Shown here piece after piece: positions 1 through 10,460 of a stretch of 64,000 nt of DNA; position 1 is the first letter of the stretch, and every line of letters begins with the position of its first letter. The translations under genes were made by a program, and so were the position numbers. Origin of the DNA: Rhizoctonia solani (taxonomy: Eukaryota > Basidiomycota > Agaricomycetes > Cantharellales > Ceratobasidiaceae); contig NC_057375.1 of assembly GCF_016906535.1 (NCBI RefSeq), positions 1,054,001-1,118,000 of the forward strand, read 5' to 3'. A model generated the notes under the pieces. That model did not search any database. It worked only from the letters and a program-made list of their open reading frames with translations, and had not been told where the DNA came from.

Positions 1-1233
1 TCGCCGGGACTGAGGCAGCGGCACGGAGCGCCCTGAGCAGCGCATCAACAACACCTGCTTCTACAAGCTGTTTCCGGGTACCAGGGCTCCACTCGGCACA
101 CGAAAATCGAGCAATCGCAAATGCGAAGGATCCCAGTGCGTCCGTCTCCTCGGCCTGAACCACGGTCGGCAATCTAGCCAATCCTTCGGCAGCACCCGCC
201 CGCAATAGCACTCTAGCCATATCCGAAGAATTGGGACGCATGTGACACCCGACGGCCCGAGCTGACCAGTTGAGGACTTTAGGATCGATTGTAGTTTTGA
301 GGGCTGAACCATCGGTTCTACGGAGCCCTCAGCGGCAAGTGCCTTGGATAGCTTGGTCGTACGGGCGAACCTTCCGACTGCAAAAAGAGCAACAGCTAGG
401 TCTTCGGGATCGGGCTGAGTCTGGGGATTAGAAATTATATTTAGATGGGACGCGAGAACGGGTATTGCTTCCATTTCGACCAGCTGGTCTACGAGAGCAT
501 CGGTTCGAGCAAGTGTGCCCAGTGTCCACGCGCAATATCTTTGGGTATTCCTATCATCCGAGACGGTTATCCAGCTAATCAGAAGTTCTGACAGACCCTC
601 CTCAATGAATTTGGCTGCGATGTCGTCGGACTGAATCATGCGGCCAAGGCACCAGGCCAAGCAGGCACGCATTGGACCGGTTTGCGCCCCTTTCGATATC
701 TCTATTAATTGCCGGGCCGTACCTGGACGTACGATACTGGCTGCGCTGAGCAAATCATGTCTGAATCTGGATGTCAATGATATTCTTGAGTCAACCAAGG
801 GATCAGCTTACGAAAGAAGCCCGAGAGCAAAAATAATATTGTTAATCCCTTGGCCGTTTGGTAGACTGTTTTTGAGCTCGATAGTAAGATGTGGAATAAC
901 CCCTGCATCAACCAATCTCCTCGCCATATTCTCATCTTTGGCCAGTCGAACCACTTCGAGTATCAGACGACAGATTTCGTCGGGGTCGGCTTTATTGTTT
1001 ACGGCTGTCATCAAGGAACGCGAGAGCGTCAATGCAGCGGATGCATCTTGAGATGAAAAAGAAGGTAAGACTGGGGAAATTTGGCTGACAGTGCTGGGCG
1101 ATCCAGCCACGGCGTCATAAGAAGGTGGATCTCCAGGCAAATTCTGGGTTTCGATCGGCTCTGGCACTTGATTGATGTTGTTTGGGATCGTCGGTTGCGG
1201 GAATTGGAATGGTGGCACAGTCGCAACAGGCAT
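1..1233 (-). CDS. Armadillo-repeat protein, partial (continues past left edge)
   Basis: Read on the minus strand from the ATG at 1233. The N-terminal ~75 residues are Pro/Ser-rich and disordered-looking, with a PPSYDAV motif (PPxY-like, possibly bound by WW domains). After that come helical repeats with armadillo character: 'RRLVDAGVIPHL', 'AKFIEEGLSELLISW', 'VDQLVEMEAIPVLASHL', and further left 'RKQLVEAGVVDALLRAL'. Such repeats usually form a protein-binding superhelix. A 45-bp GT-AG intron near 767-812 joins the two long reading frames in phase. A second frame change lies at about 240-330, where I found no clean intron, so it may be a non-obvious splice or an indel. The C-terminus is outside the window. 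The cellular role cannot be told from sequence alone. Confidence 0.75.
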
Positions 1234-2806
1234 TGATACCGGAATATCTAATTAGCAGACACTGCAATAGTTGTCCCAATATATACTCTGGTGGTCGTTG
1301 GTCTGGTGGCAGATGACGCAGGGTCATGTGTCAACACATGTGCAGTGGCAGCCACGGTTGATGACCTCACTCACAGATCTAGTCCATCATCGACTCCACA
1401 GCAATATCCTCAGATAGCTCTAAACAAATTTACACCTATAATCAGCTCATTCTGGTTAAAGTTTGTAGCCATTGTAATATGATAGCGACCTATTCATAAA
1501 TATCATTATGGCTGATCGCATTATTTGCATGTATACAGATAACTGTCCTTGAGATTAGCAAAAAAAAAAAGAATACACAAAAAACCAATGGGGTTTTGTC
1601 ACGGGGCGCTCCACTTTGTTCACGTTGTGCGCAAGTATATCTGGGCCGCAGTGGTGTTGCGCATCCCTGGATTGGTATGCTTCGTGCATGTGCTATGGTC
1701 ATCTATGGATAACCGAGATACCTGACTGCCTTGCAAAAAAAAGGCTTCCAAGAAAGTCCCGCGGGGAGGTCACGAGGCCTCTTGAATACAGAAGCTCGTG
1801 AGTCATGACAGGCGTTTTTATCCAACATAATCGGCTTTAATAGTTGGTACCCCCATACTGCCACATCCACTCAACTTCCCACAGATGCCAAGGAAATGCA
1901 TCATGATATACAAAACTTATTAAGGGTCTTGTATTGCATCAAGTATCATAATGATCCAAGACTCAAAGATATAAAATATTCAGATCTCGTGGTGGTGGTC
2001 AACATCAGTAGTATCTAGTTTGCGGTAAGCATGCAGAAAAATACTAAACACTTATCCATATAGGGACTTCATGTCTGTATATATATGAACGTAGCTATAG
2101 GGAAAACCGAAAACAAAAGTGCAATGCGCCGAGGTTAAGTTGGAAAACATAGCTCGAACGGCATCATCACCTCAGTTCAATTTCTGAAGAAAGAAAGAGA
2201 GCTGCGCCACTCGGAGCGCCTGGAGTTCCTACATGCAGACACACGGCTTGGTACTATACTAAGACAGTGCCCCATATGGAGATCAACCACAATTGGTCAA
2301 TCTCTAGTTGATATTCCAATTTCTGCCATGCTTACAATACACAATTATGAACAACCAATACTTATACAGGGCTTTAGAATTATCGGTAGGTTAATTGCCT
2401 TGGTCATGCACTCATACAAAAAGTCATACACCAATTCATGTTTGTACTACGCTCCTCTCGATACCCTTGTGCTTACGTGCAGCTGAAAATACAACAATGG
2501 GCTGTGCAGATACGCCCAGGATGCATTTACCGCGCCTACGGCGATGAATTCCTACAGGCGCATCAAGAATGTACTGATTCTTGCCGAGAAAACTGGTTTC
2601 ACACTGCCGTGAAAGCAATGACCCTCGGTCATCGGATGCTCAATACCGCCGTGACCGAAGTACTGACCTGTACAACTCAAGGACTTCGATCATCTTCAAA
2701 GCAATAAATACCATGTCCTCATGACCCATACCGACATCAGCTCTAGCCACAGTACTTACCTCCTGTTCTTGTGCAAAGCAACTAGCACACTGCTACTTCA
2801 TCTATA
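1234..2806. other. Intergenic region between divergent ARM and tyrosinase genes
   Basis: About 1.6 kb separating two divergently transcribed genes, so it should hold both promoters. Only short open frames without coding character are seen, including an 89-codon plus frame at 2438-2707 that matches nothing I recognise. AT-rich stretches occur, including a run of ten A near 1560. No repeat or RNA gene was recognised. Confidence 0.5.
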
Positions 2807-4083
2807 ATGTTAATCTTTTGGAGTGCGCTCGCCTCTTTTATTCCTGCCACATTCGGAGCTCCCGTCTCGGGAAACACCAAGGACGCTAGTCCATGCACGA
2901 ATCCTGTGATTCGTAAAGAGTGGCGCACTTTGAGCCAGGACCAAAGGGATCAGTTCCATAAGGCTGTCAAATGTCTCCAGGATAAGCCTTCTGCATTGAA
3001 CGTTGAAGAGAGCCGGAATCTTTATGACGACTTTACTTATGTTCATTACACAATCAACGAAACCAGTAAGCAGTTATTGATAGCCTGATTAACTTCTGGA
3101 CCGGCATTGATTTTTCTTAGTTCACCATGTCTCCTCTTTCTTTCCTTGGTACGTTGCGCATACAGCTTGAGTTGGCCCCATCTAATCAAGACACCCAGGC
3201 ATCGGTATTTCATTGTATTGCGCGAGCAAGCAATGGCAGACTGCGGTTATTCGGACCCAATGCCGTACTGGGACTGGACACGCGACTCTACTCCAGAGAC
3301 ATTCCGAAATTCGGAGATCTTTGACAACGAGAAAGGATTCGGAGACGATGGCACAGGCAAGACAAATTGGACGGATGGCTTGTGTGTGGAAGACGGACCA
3401 TATGCCGGCCTTCATGTATGCGCCATAAACCTGATTTTTCTTCTCGTTACTTACTGAATGCTTCCAAGGTCAACGTTCCTGAGCCCCACTGCTTGACACG
3501 ACAATTCAATATTAGCGAGCAGCTGATGACCAATTGGACAAAGTCATTGGTGGATGAAATAATGGAATACCCCGACTATCTTAGCTTTTGGAACAATACT
3601 GAACGTACGGAGCTATATATTGCATCTTGGCCTACTTGTTTGACAGATTAATAACATTAATTTTTTTAGGCCACCCACACGATAACATTCATCGTATAGT
3701 CGGCGGAGATTTGAAACGCCAATATTCCTCCAATGATCCTCTGGTACGAGATGCATGTCAAGTAATCGCACCTATGCTAAAATAATATTTGCAGTTCTTC
3801 CTGCATCACGCTCAAGTTGACCGTCTATGGACCTTATGGCAAGGACGAAACGAAACCCGTCTTCACGATTATGCCGGAAACACTGTACAAAATATGACCG
3901 CAAATACGGCTAGCCTAGGCGATGAAATGTTCACTTTAGGGTTCGCTCCGGAGCGCGATGTACAAAGCCTGATGGATACAATGGCTAGTGGCTTATGCTA
4001 TACAGTGAGTGACGTTCTCAGTAGCAGAAAAGATGTCACTAAACGACATGCAGTATGACGATGCTGGTGATTGGGAAAGCTGA
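2807..4083 (+). CDS. Secreted tyrosinase (type-3 copper monooxygenase)
   Basis: Tyrosinases hydroxylate monophenols and oxidise o-diphenols to quinones using two copper ions. Seven exons splice with six GT-AG introns: 2807-3065, 3121-3148, 3199-3415, 3469-3604, 3670-3743, 3795-4004, 4054-4083. They total 954 nt, a 317-residue protein. The first ~20 residues (MLIFWSALASFIPATFGAP) look like a signal peptide, pointing to secretion. The CuA signature appears as HHVSSFLPWHRYF, and the CuB region as HPHDNIHRIVGGD followed by NDPLFFLHHAQVDRLW. The second exon is only 28 nt and carries most of the CuA motif. The protein ends soon after CuB, so it lacks the long C-terminal shielding domain of mushroom pro-tyrosinases and resembles the short secreted type. 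Likely roles are melanin formation or oxidation of plant phenolics; the substrate is unknown. Confidence 0.88.
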
Positions 4084-4532
4084 GCACCTCTATCCTCTAT
4101 ACAACAACATTGTTATGTCATTTTCTTGATGGTGTTTTGATTTGGACTTTTCTTAGGAATGCCGATGACGGACTGAAGCGAATTCATGCATTGTCCATGT
4201 GTCTTGCTGTATTGCCAGATATAGTTGACAGCTCCTTATAGATATAATTTATATAGCTGAGACCAGGGGTTATAGTTTTCGAGTCACCCATATATGCAGG
4301 TATACCTAAATGGAAAATATTGTTACCACAGTACCGAATGCAAAACAGCAGATGAGACCCCCAAGCCAAATTGGCGGGCTCGAGCGTGAGTACGACCCAC
4401 GGGCTGGGTGGTCTATCTGTCCTCGAGGTTGTAGTGACAAGGAAGAACTATTCGAATAAATAAGACACTGAATGCGTTACTCGACCCATCTGTCGGCAGG
4501 AGATAGGTTGACGTTCATGACCGCCTGGCGAG
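4084..4532. other. Intergenic, tyrosinase 3' flank
   Basis: Downstream flank of the tyrosinase gene up to the retrotransposon insertion point. No gene or repeat recognised. Confidence 0.45.
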
Positions 4533-4549
4533 GCAGCAGTCACGTGATC
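4533..4549 (+). repeat. Left target-site duplication of the LINE fragment
   Basis: Seventeen bases identical to 5252-5268 on the other side of the insert. Confidence 0.85.
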
Positions 4550-4586
4550 CTGGACACAGGAGTGGTCTAACCAACCCCACTCTCGG

Positions 4587-4936
4587 TTCATCGCTGATCA
4601 CATTCGCCGCAACCCCTCACTATCCCTCCACCCATTCTTCAAAGCGTTCCCATATCATCGCGCGATCACGCCCGGTTAAACCAGGTCATCATGGGCCACG
4701 CCTTCCTGGGCGAATACCGAGAGCGATTCCGACCTGGCGACGACCCCAGCTGCCCTTGCGGGGCCCCCCGCCAAACTCTTGACCACGTCCTCCGAGCCTG
4801 CCCTTCCTACGACCACGCCAGGCTCTCCCTGCGCAAAGCCTCAGGCCCCATTTTAAACTCCAGTCTTTTTGGCACCACCTCCGGGCTCCGCGCCCTCGCC
4901 ACCTTCATCAATTCAACAGACGCCTTCCAGATCTGA
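4587..4936 (+). pseudogene. C-terminal fragment of LINE reverse transcriptase polyprotein
   Basis: The frame ending at 4936 reads GHAFLGEYRERF, then CPCGAPRQTLDHVLRACPSY. This is the Cys/His cluster found at the end of many fungal non-LTR retrotransposon polyproteins downstream of the RT/RNase H region, where it may bind RNA. Upstream coding sense (FIADHIRRNPSLSLHPFFKAFP) is in a different frame, so a frameshift lies near 4650-4660. There is no RT catalytic core and no start codon in context. It is a relic carried by the 5'-truncated insertion. Confidence 0.8.
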
Positions 4937-5251
4937 GCGTGTAGACCGCCCATATGTCACTCCGGCTACTCGTTAGTTACGTCTTTCTTGTTAGATAGTT
5001 ATGCCCTCTGCGCCTGTGCGCTTCTTACCCCTCTGCTCTCATCCTGTACCTCAATCGGTCGTGCTCACAGAGCCCCGACTCTATCAGGCCCCCCTATTGT
5101 TGCGTTTTCTCACCCGCCTTGTGTGTTCCCTTTTCTTGTCCTATCTTTCTCTTTCCCTGGTCTCTCTCTGCTGTGCACGTAGCCCCGCTCTGACATAGCC
5201 ACGGTGTCCGACCATGTGCTCGGGTCCGTGTAATAAATTGTAATAAAAAAA

Positions 5252-5268
5252 GCAGCAGTCACGTGATC
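5252..5268 (+). repeat. Right target-site duplication of the LINE fragment
   Basis: Seventeen bases identical to 4533-4549, directly after the A-rich tail of the insert. Confidence 0.85.
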
Positions 5269-5764
5269 TCATAAGCGTCGGCACCCAGGCTACAGAACTG
5301 GCCATAGAACTATTATTGATCAAAGCTGTTTCTGTGTAAATTACCCCCCTGTCCCCAATATTAAGCTCATATTTTAGATCAATAAGATAAGCGTTAGTCA
5401 AGTTAAACGGAGCCATGGGTTTGATACTATTGTTAAGGGATGGGTACTAAATTAACGAAAATAACGCTTGAAATTACATATCTACCTGGTGCAATGAAAG
5501 CGAAAGTTGTACCTGTGGTGTGATCTTTCAGCACTACAGGATAATTTAATATTAATTATGGCCACGAGGGATGGCACAAAGTTCATAGCTGCATAACGCC
5601 ACTAGAAAGGGCCTGGAGTGGCTGTCGTGAGTAATTCGGATTTGAATGTGAGTAAAAGGCAACGATCGTTAGGCTACACAAACAAGGTAGTGGAGTTAAA
5701 GATGTTTGTTTCAAATCGTTTGTATTCGATACGTTACATGCATAACTCGGTTCGGATCAATCCC
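5269..5764. other. Intergenic, 3' of GH3-1
   Basis: AT-rich sequence between the retrotransposon and the stop codon of the first beta-glucosidase. No further gene seen. Confidence 0.45.
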
Positions 5765-8721
5765 TCAACTAGTAAAGCTTGCCTGTAACCGTAAAGCCCG
5801 ACTGCTTGACCCCACATGTACTGTAAACTCTCCCTTCGGGATCGTCCAGGTTTGTCGAACCACATCCCATACTGCATGGTCTTTTTGCCGCAACTTAAAC
5901 GTGGCGGTCTTCTCTTCCCCCCCGTCTATGCACAATTTATCGAAACCACGTAGGGAGCGCACCGGCTGGTTAGTTTGGCCAGTCGGGTATGAGAGATACT
6001 GTTGAAAATTCGTCAAAAACCACATAATTGTATGATTATAGCATTTTCAAACTCACCAGTTGGGCGACCTCGCACCCAGCTTGCGAACCCGTATTTTTCA
6101 CGGTCGCAGTCACAGTGTATGCTACGTCATACAGGGTAGCATTGCCATCGAAAGGCTCGTTTGTAAGCTGAACGCCTACAAGCAATATATTAGTCACTCT
6201 TCCTGCACCAATTCAATTAGATTTACCGTCCGTTGGTTTTTCAGGTGTTGAATTCACCTTAATACCACTATATTCAAATGTAGTGTAGCTTTCGGAAGAC
6301 ATGAGTATATGCGTCAGCCAACCGTAAATAAATATCACCAACCTCAATCCAAACCCGAACTCAAAGCGAGGGGTTAAATTTTTCGCATCAAACCTATCAT
6401 AATTTAGAAAATACAACCACTATTATCACCAAGTGAGTCACATACCAACGATAGTCAATCAAGTTACGCTCCTCAAACACAACATGGGGATCGTTACTAG
6501 TGCCAGTGGCAATACCATTGGGAGGATAATCAGATAACGACTTCCCGATGGTGAATGGAAGCTGGATGCTGTAAGTAGAGGCGCTATAGGAGTACGTTTG
6601 GCTTACCTTTCCGGATGGATTGACCTCACCATAGAGTACACTCGCAATCGCATTTCCAGTTTCCTGCCCAGGGTAATACGCAAAGACTACCGCCGTGACA
6701 TTTGGGTTATTAATCCAGCTCTCCATCCTTGAAACAAAGTCAAGAAAAGCATATATGTATGTTGAAAGATGTTAGCTCACAAGACTGCTTCTCCGCTGGA
6801 GTCTTGCTTGAGGACGAAGCGCAAAAATAATAGGTGAGAGAACCTACGAGTGAATAACCACAATTGTATTGTTGCACTGGGCCGCAACAGTATTGATCAA
6901 TTCGTCCCCGTTGCTCCATAAGGTGAGATTGTCGCGGTCGAGAGCTTCAAGCTGGTAGGCATAGGTAAAAACAATCGATGTATCGGCAATGGCCGCATTC
7001 AAGGAGGCTTTTTCCAAATCCAGATCGTTGAGCATCCAATTGACCTGTGTGGAGTTTGCTTTTGCTCGCGCCTGGATACCTTCGAGTGGAGTCACAATAT
7101 ATGGTGCGTATGCGCTCCCCGATCCACCACCAATGCTATATGTACCCTATAATACGATAGTAAAGCAAGCCCATATGAAAATCTAAAGAAAATGACGAAC
7201 ATTGAAGTGACCTGTCGGACACTGGTTGAAGACACCACAGGACAAGAGGCCATCCGGGTTGGCACTGGCATCCTGTCCAAACACTGATAGGAATTTAGGT
7301 GCCTTGAGTGGGAGGCCACCTCCATTAGTCCGTACATTCTTCAGAAGGGTCGCGCTATCTTCGCCAATCTTCCGAATGACCTTGTAATGGTCGGCCTGAA
7401 CATTGATATTGGTGTTTCCGGGGTTAAGGGACAAATATTGGTTCGCGTTAATCCCACTAGTGTTGTACTGAACGGAAGGATAGCCCTCGTCTTGACCAAG
7501 TGCATAATATGGGGTCAGAATACGGTGTACCATATCATTGAGTCGGGCAGTGGGCACAGTCCCGTTTTTAACCAACGAAACAAGGGCAGAACCCCAAAAA
7601 CCAGTACCAGGCATAGACATATCCATACCACCGAGAGCAGAATCGACATTGTTCCACTGAGCAAACCAGTCAGACATCACGTAGCCTTGAAAGTTGAGTT
7701 CTCCCTTCAGAATCTTGTTAAGGGTATAATTGTCTTCACAGGAATGAGACCCGTTGACGCGGTTGTACGAGCACATGATGGATCCAGAGCCAGCACGAAC
7801 CGCTTCAGCAAACGAAAGTAAGTAAGTCTCGTGGAATGTAGCCTGTATAAATCTCAGTGAAAATCAGGGAACGCAAAATTAAAGACACAACATACATCGT
7901 CAACATCCGAAGAGATGGGAATAGGGTTGTTGATTCCCGTGGGTGGGTTATTCAAGTTACGGTTGGTTTCTTGCTCGTATACTGAATAATGTTTACTTGT
8001 CGCAACAACTCCCTGATCTTGAGTACCCTTGACGGAGAGATAGGAGCCAACACTGGATAAATATGGATCTGCACTGAATCCTTCCCAATTACGACCTCCT
8101 AAAGGAGATCGGCCAAGTGGGCCACCAGTTACAGGACCCAACATAACATGGATCCCTTTTCCTTTAAATTCGGCAGCAAGAGCTACTGCCCGATCATAGA
8201 TTAGATCACGGTCCCATGTGGCAGCAACAGTGACCTGGGCGGGAAATTGAGATGCAAAATTTGCGGGGCGCTAACAAAGAGTTCAATAACAATAAAATAA
8301 ATAAGTTCAAAACACTTACCACACCGGCAGGCCCGTCCTGCATGCAAAGCGCCGGGATATCAAGACGCGGAACAGCGCCAGTGTTTCCGGCGCACAGACT
8401 CGATTCCCCAATACCCGTCACAACGTTAACTATACGAGCCTGTTATGGAACGACTCTGCTTTTTGATAGTCCGGCGTACCCTTTTCTTCCAATGTCATCT
8501 GAGAAACTATATCTTTTGCTTTTGCAAATGCGCTTTCCCAAGCGCTACCGCCGTTAGCAAGAGCTACAATAATATAACACTTCAGTGGAGTCTCCATACT
8601 TGGTTGAATTATACTCACGACCCGACCATGCTCCGTTTGTTGATTGCCTTCGTTCGTGTTGGTGTGCCAAAGAGGAGTTGAAATAAAGAGTCAGAGATGC
8701 CGCTAATAAGGCCCCGCGCAT
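5765..8721 (-). CDS. GH3 beta-glucosidase 1 (secreted)
   Basis: Family 3 beta-glucosidases release glucose from cellobiose and aryl or plant glucosides. Translation starts at the ATG at 8721 with a signal peptide ([19 protein letters not shown]), so it is probably extracellular. In order come the GH3 N-domain ([47 protein letters not shown]), the nucleophile Asp in [10 protein letters not shown], the C-domain ([12 protein letters not shown]; a candidate acid/base Glu in [37 protein letters not shown]) and a C-terminal fibronectin-III-like domain ending RSLRGFDKL...[14 protein letters not shown]. Numerous short introns interrupt it, and a 15-nt exon (6781-6795) encodes part of HSGEAVLMESW. Every exon junction I tested keeps frame, making this the one clearly intact copy of the three. 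It lies 1.7 kb downstream of GH3-2 on the same strand. Confidence 0.9.
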
Positions 8722-10460
8722 TGTGGACCAGTTTCTTTCAACTTGGCCAACTGTGGGGACTAGTACTCTTCAGAAGACTCAGCACTTTGAAGTCAAACGG
8801 CCTCATCGATTTATACGCCTGCTGCACCATAAGCATTCTGTACGCGATCGGCATTTTATGACAGAATAACGGTCATATGTAATAAAGGCATGCGACTAGC
8901 ATTTCAGTCGCAGCAGCTGATGTATCACGCGGCCTGGAAGTATTCGCATAGGTGGAAATTTAGGCTATCTCCCTGCCTGAAAATGAGACTGGTTACCAAT
9001 AGCTGAAATTCTTGAATGGCGTGAGAAGCCTGGGCCCGCCCCTCCACATTCCAAACGACACCCTAATTAGATATAGCTAAATTCTTAAATTGCCGGTTAT
9101 CTCCTCTCTCGGGTCGGGAGTTTATGCCCGATTTTTAGCAGGCCTAATAGAGAAAGCAAGCTCCATTAAAAGAGAGTTGGAGTATTAGTAAGTGACAAGC
9201 TGAAAAGATTACCTGGCTTGGTCTCTTGTTGGAGTGAGGTGGCCCTCCGAGTCAACTTACTGAATGTAACAAAAATCAGGCACATGTGCTCGTAGAGTAT
9301 CAGATCAAGTAAATTACAATGGTTTCACACTCGCACGCGAGGTGAGATCAAGATTTCAAAGACTCATACGGTTCGATAGATTATTGGAGTTAATGACCGG
9401 AACAAAAGTTCCTGACTTGATAATCCCAGGTCGGGTTACCAAATTATCCGATGATGTCAATTCACACAGCCTCTACAGAACCCGCCGGAACTCACGAGTT
9501 CTCGTGAGGTACAAACAAAGTCACTCATGGACATCTCGCGATCGTTTAAGCTTCTCGAGTATTTTGGGCTCAGGAGGCGATGGATTCTGTAGGGGAAGCC
9601 CTCTTTCCTTGTTCTATCATATAATTATAGAAAACTATGCACCCCCACCCGGAGAATGACCTGATAGTACTAATCACTTTTTCTAGTGTTTAATCTGTTT
9701 AGGATTTATACATTTCTCAACAGCTATATGTTAGCCGTAGCACATTGGGATGCTCTAGCCCAAGAGAGCTTGTATGGCTACCAGGAGGGCCATTCAAATG
9801 ATACACGCGTGCCAGCCAGAGATTTTACTACTGGGAGGGACTGCGTGTTGCAAGATAGAGGTATGACATACTGGTAGAACGGCTAGGGGCGCAGGGCGAT
9901 ACGATAGGGCAAGGAAGGCGGTACGCCGACCCGGGTGCCACGGGAGCCGCGTCGTCAAACGAGTTCCGCAGCCAATCTCAGTCGTATGTATGAGACACAT
10001 GTCTATCAGCGGGTAGTGTCATGTGTAAGGCTATGACGCGATAGCAACTTATTTGCATTGTGGTGTGAGCGGGTGGAACTTGTAATTGTAAAAAGAGGGG
10101 AAACAAGACAGTAATTACGAGCCCTTATGGCTCGTACTGCGTTTGATGGAAGAAGAAACGGAATGCCTCAAGCGCAATGGCAGGTTACTATAAACAGCGC
10201 GGTAGTATGCGTGTGACACACAGGCGAACAGCGCACGAGTACCTCGGCATTTCCAGCAAATTATAAGTGTTGCCCACTCGCTGCGCTCCGAGCGCTCCGT
10301 AGCAACACTACATTTTTGGTAGCGCTGCGTTGGCACTTGTAGCTTCTAAGCGGTATGATCTGTTATTTATTCATACCAAGTTCTACGCTATCTATCACCA
10401 TACTGATTAATACAATTACATTCAACCATGACATCGTCCTAAGAGGGCGAGCCCGAACTC
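8722..10460. other. Intergenic between GH3-1 and GH3-2
   Basis: Holds the GH3-1 promoter (minus strand) and the GH3-2 3' flank. No coding sequence supported. A GC-rich block at about 9915-9975 shares a core (GGCGGTACGCCGA then GGGTGCCAC) with 54365-54430 upstream of the SDR pseudogene, so it is probably a fragment of a dispersed repeat. Confidence 0.5.

Larger units (their letters stand above)
4533..5268 (+). mobile_element. 5'-truncated non-LTR (LINE-like) retrotransposon insertion
   Basis: A ~700-bp insert (4550-5251) is flanked by the same 17 bases, GCAGCAGTCACGTGATC, at 4533-4549 and 5252-5268. It ends in a short A-rich tail (TAATAAATTGTAATAAAAAAA) just before the second copy. Inside is the degraded C-terminus of a LINE polyprotein (see 4587-4936) followed by a ~300-bp pyrimidine-rich 3' region. 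Target-site duplication, 3' A-rich tail and 5' truncation together are the signature of target-primed reverse transcription. The element is transcribed in the plus direction and is dead. The target sequence contains a CACGTG palindrome. Confidence 0.85.

Noticed and set aside
2438..2707. 89-codon open frame upstream of the tyrosinase
   Set aside because: No motif and no plausible splice to the tyrosinase start, which has its own signal peptide.
9342..9659. 105-codon plus-strand open frame
   Set aside because: No recognisable motif, no homologue among the window's families, and located in the GH3 intergenic space; treated as chance.
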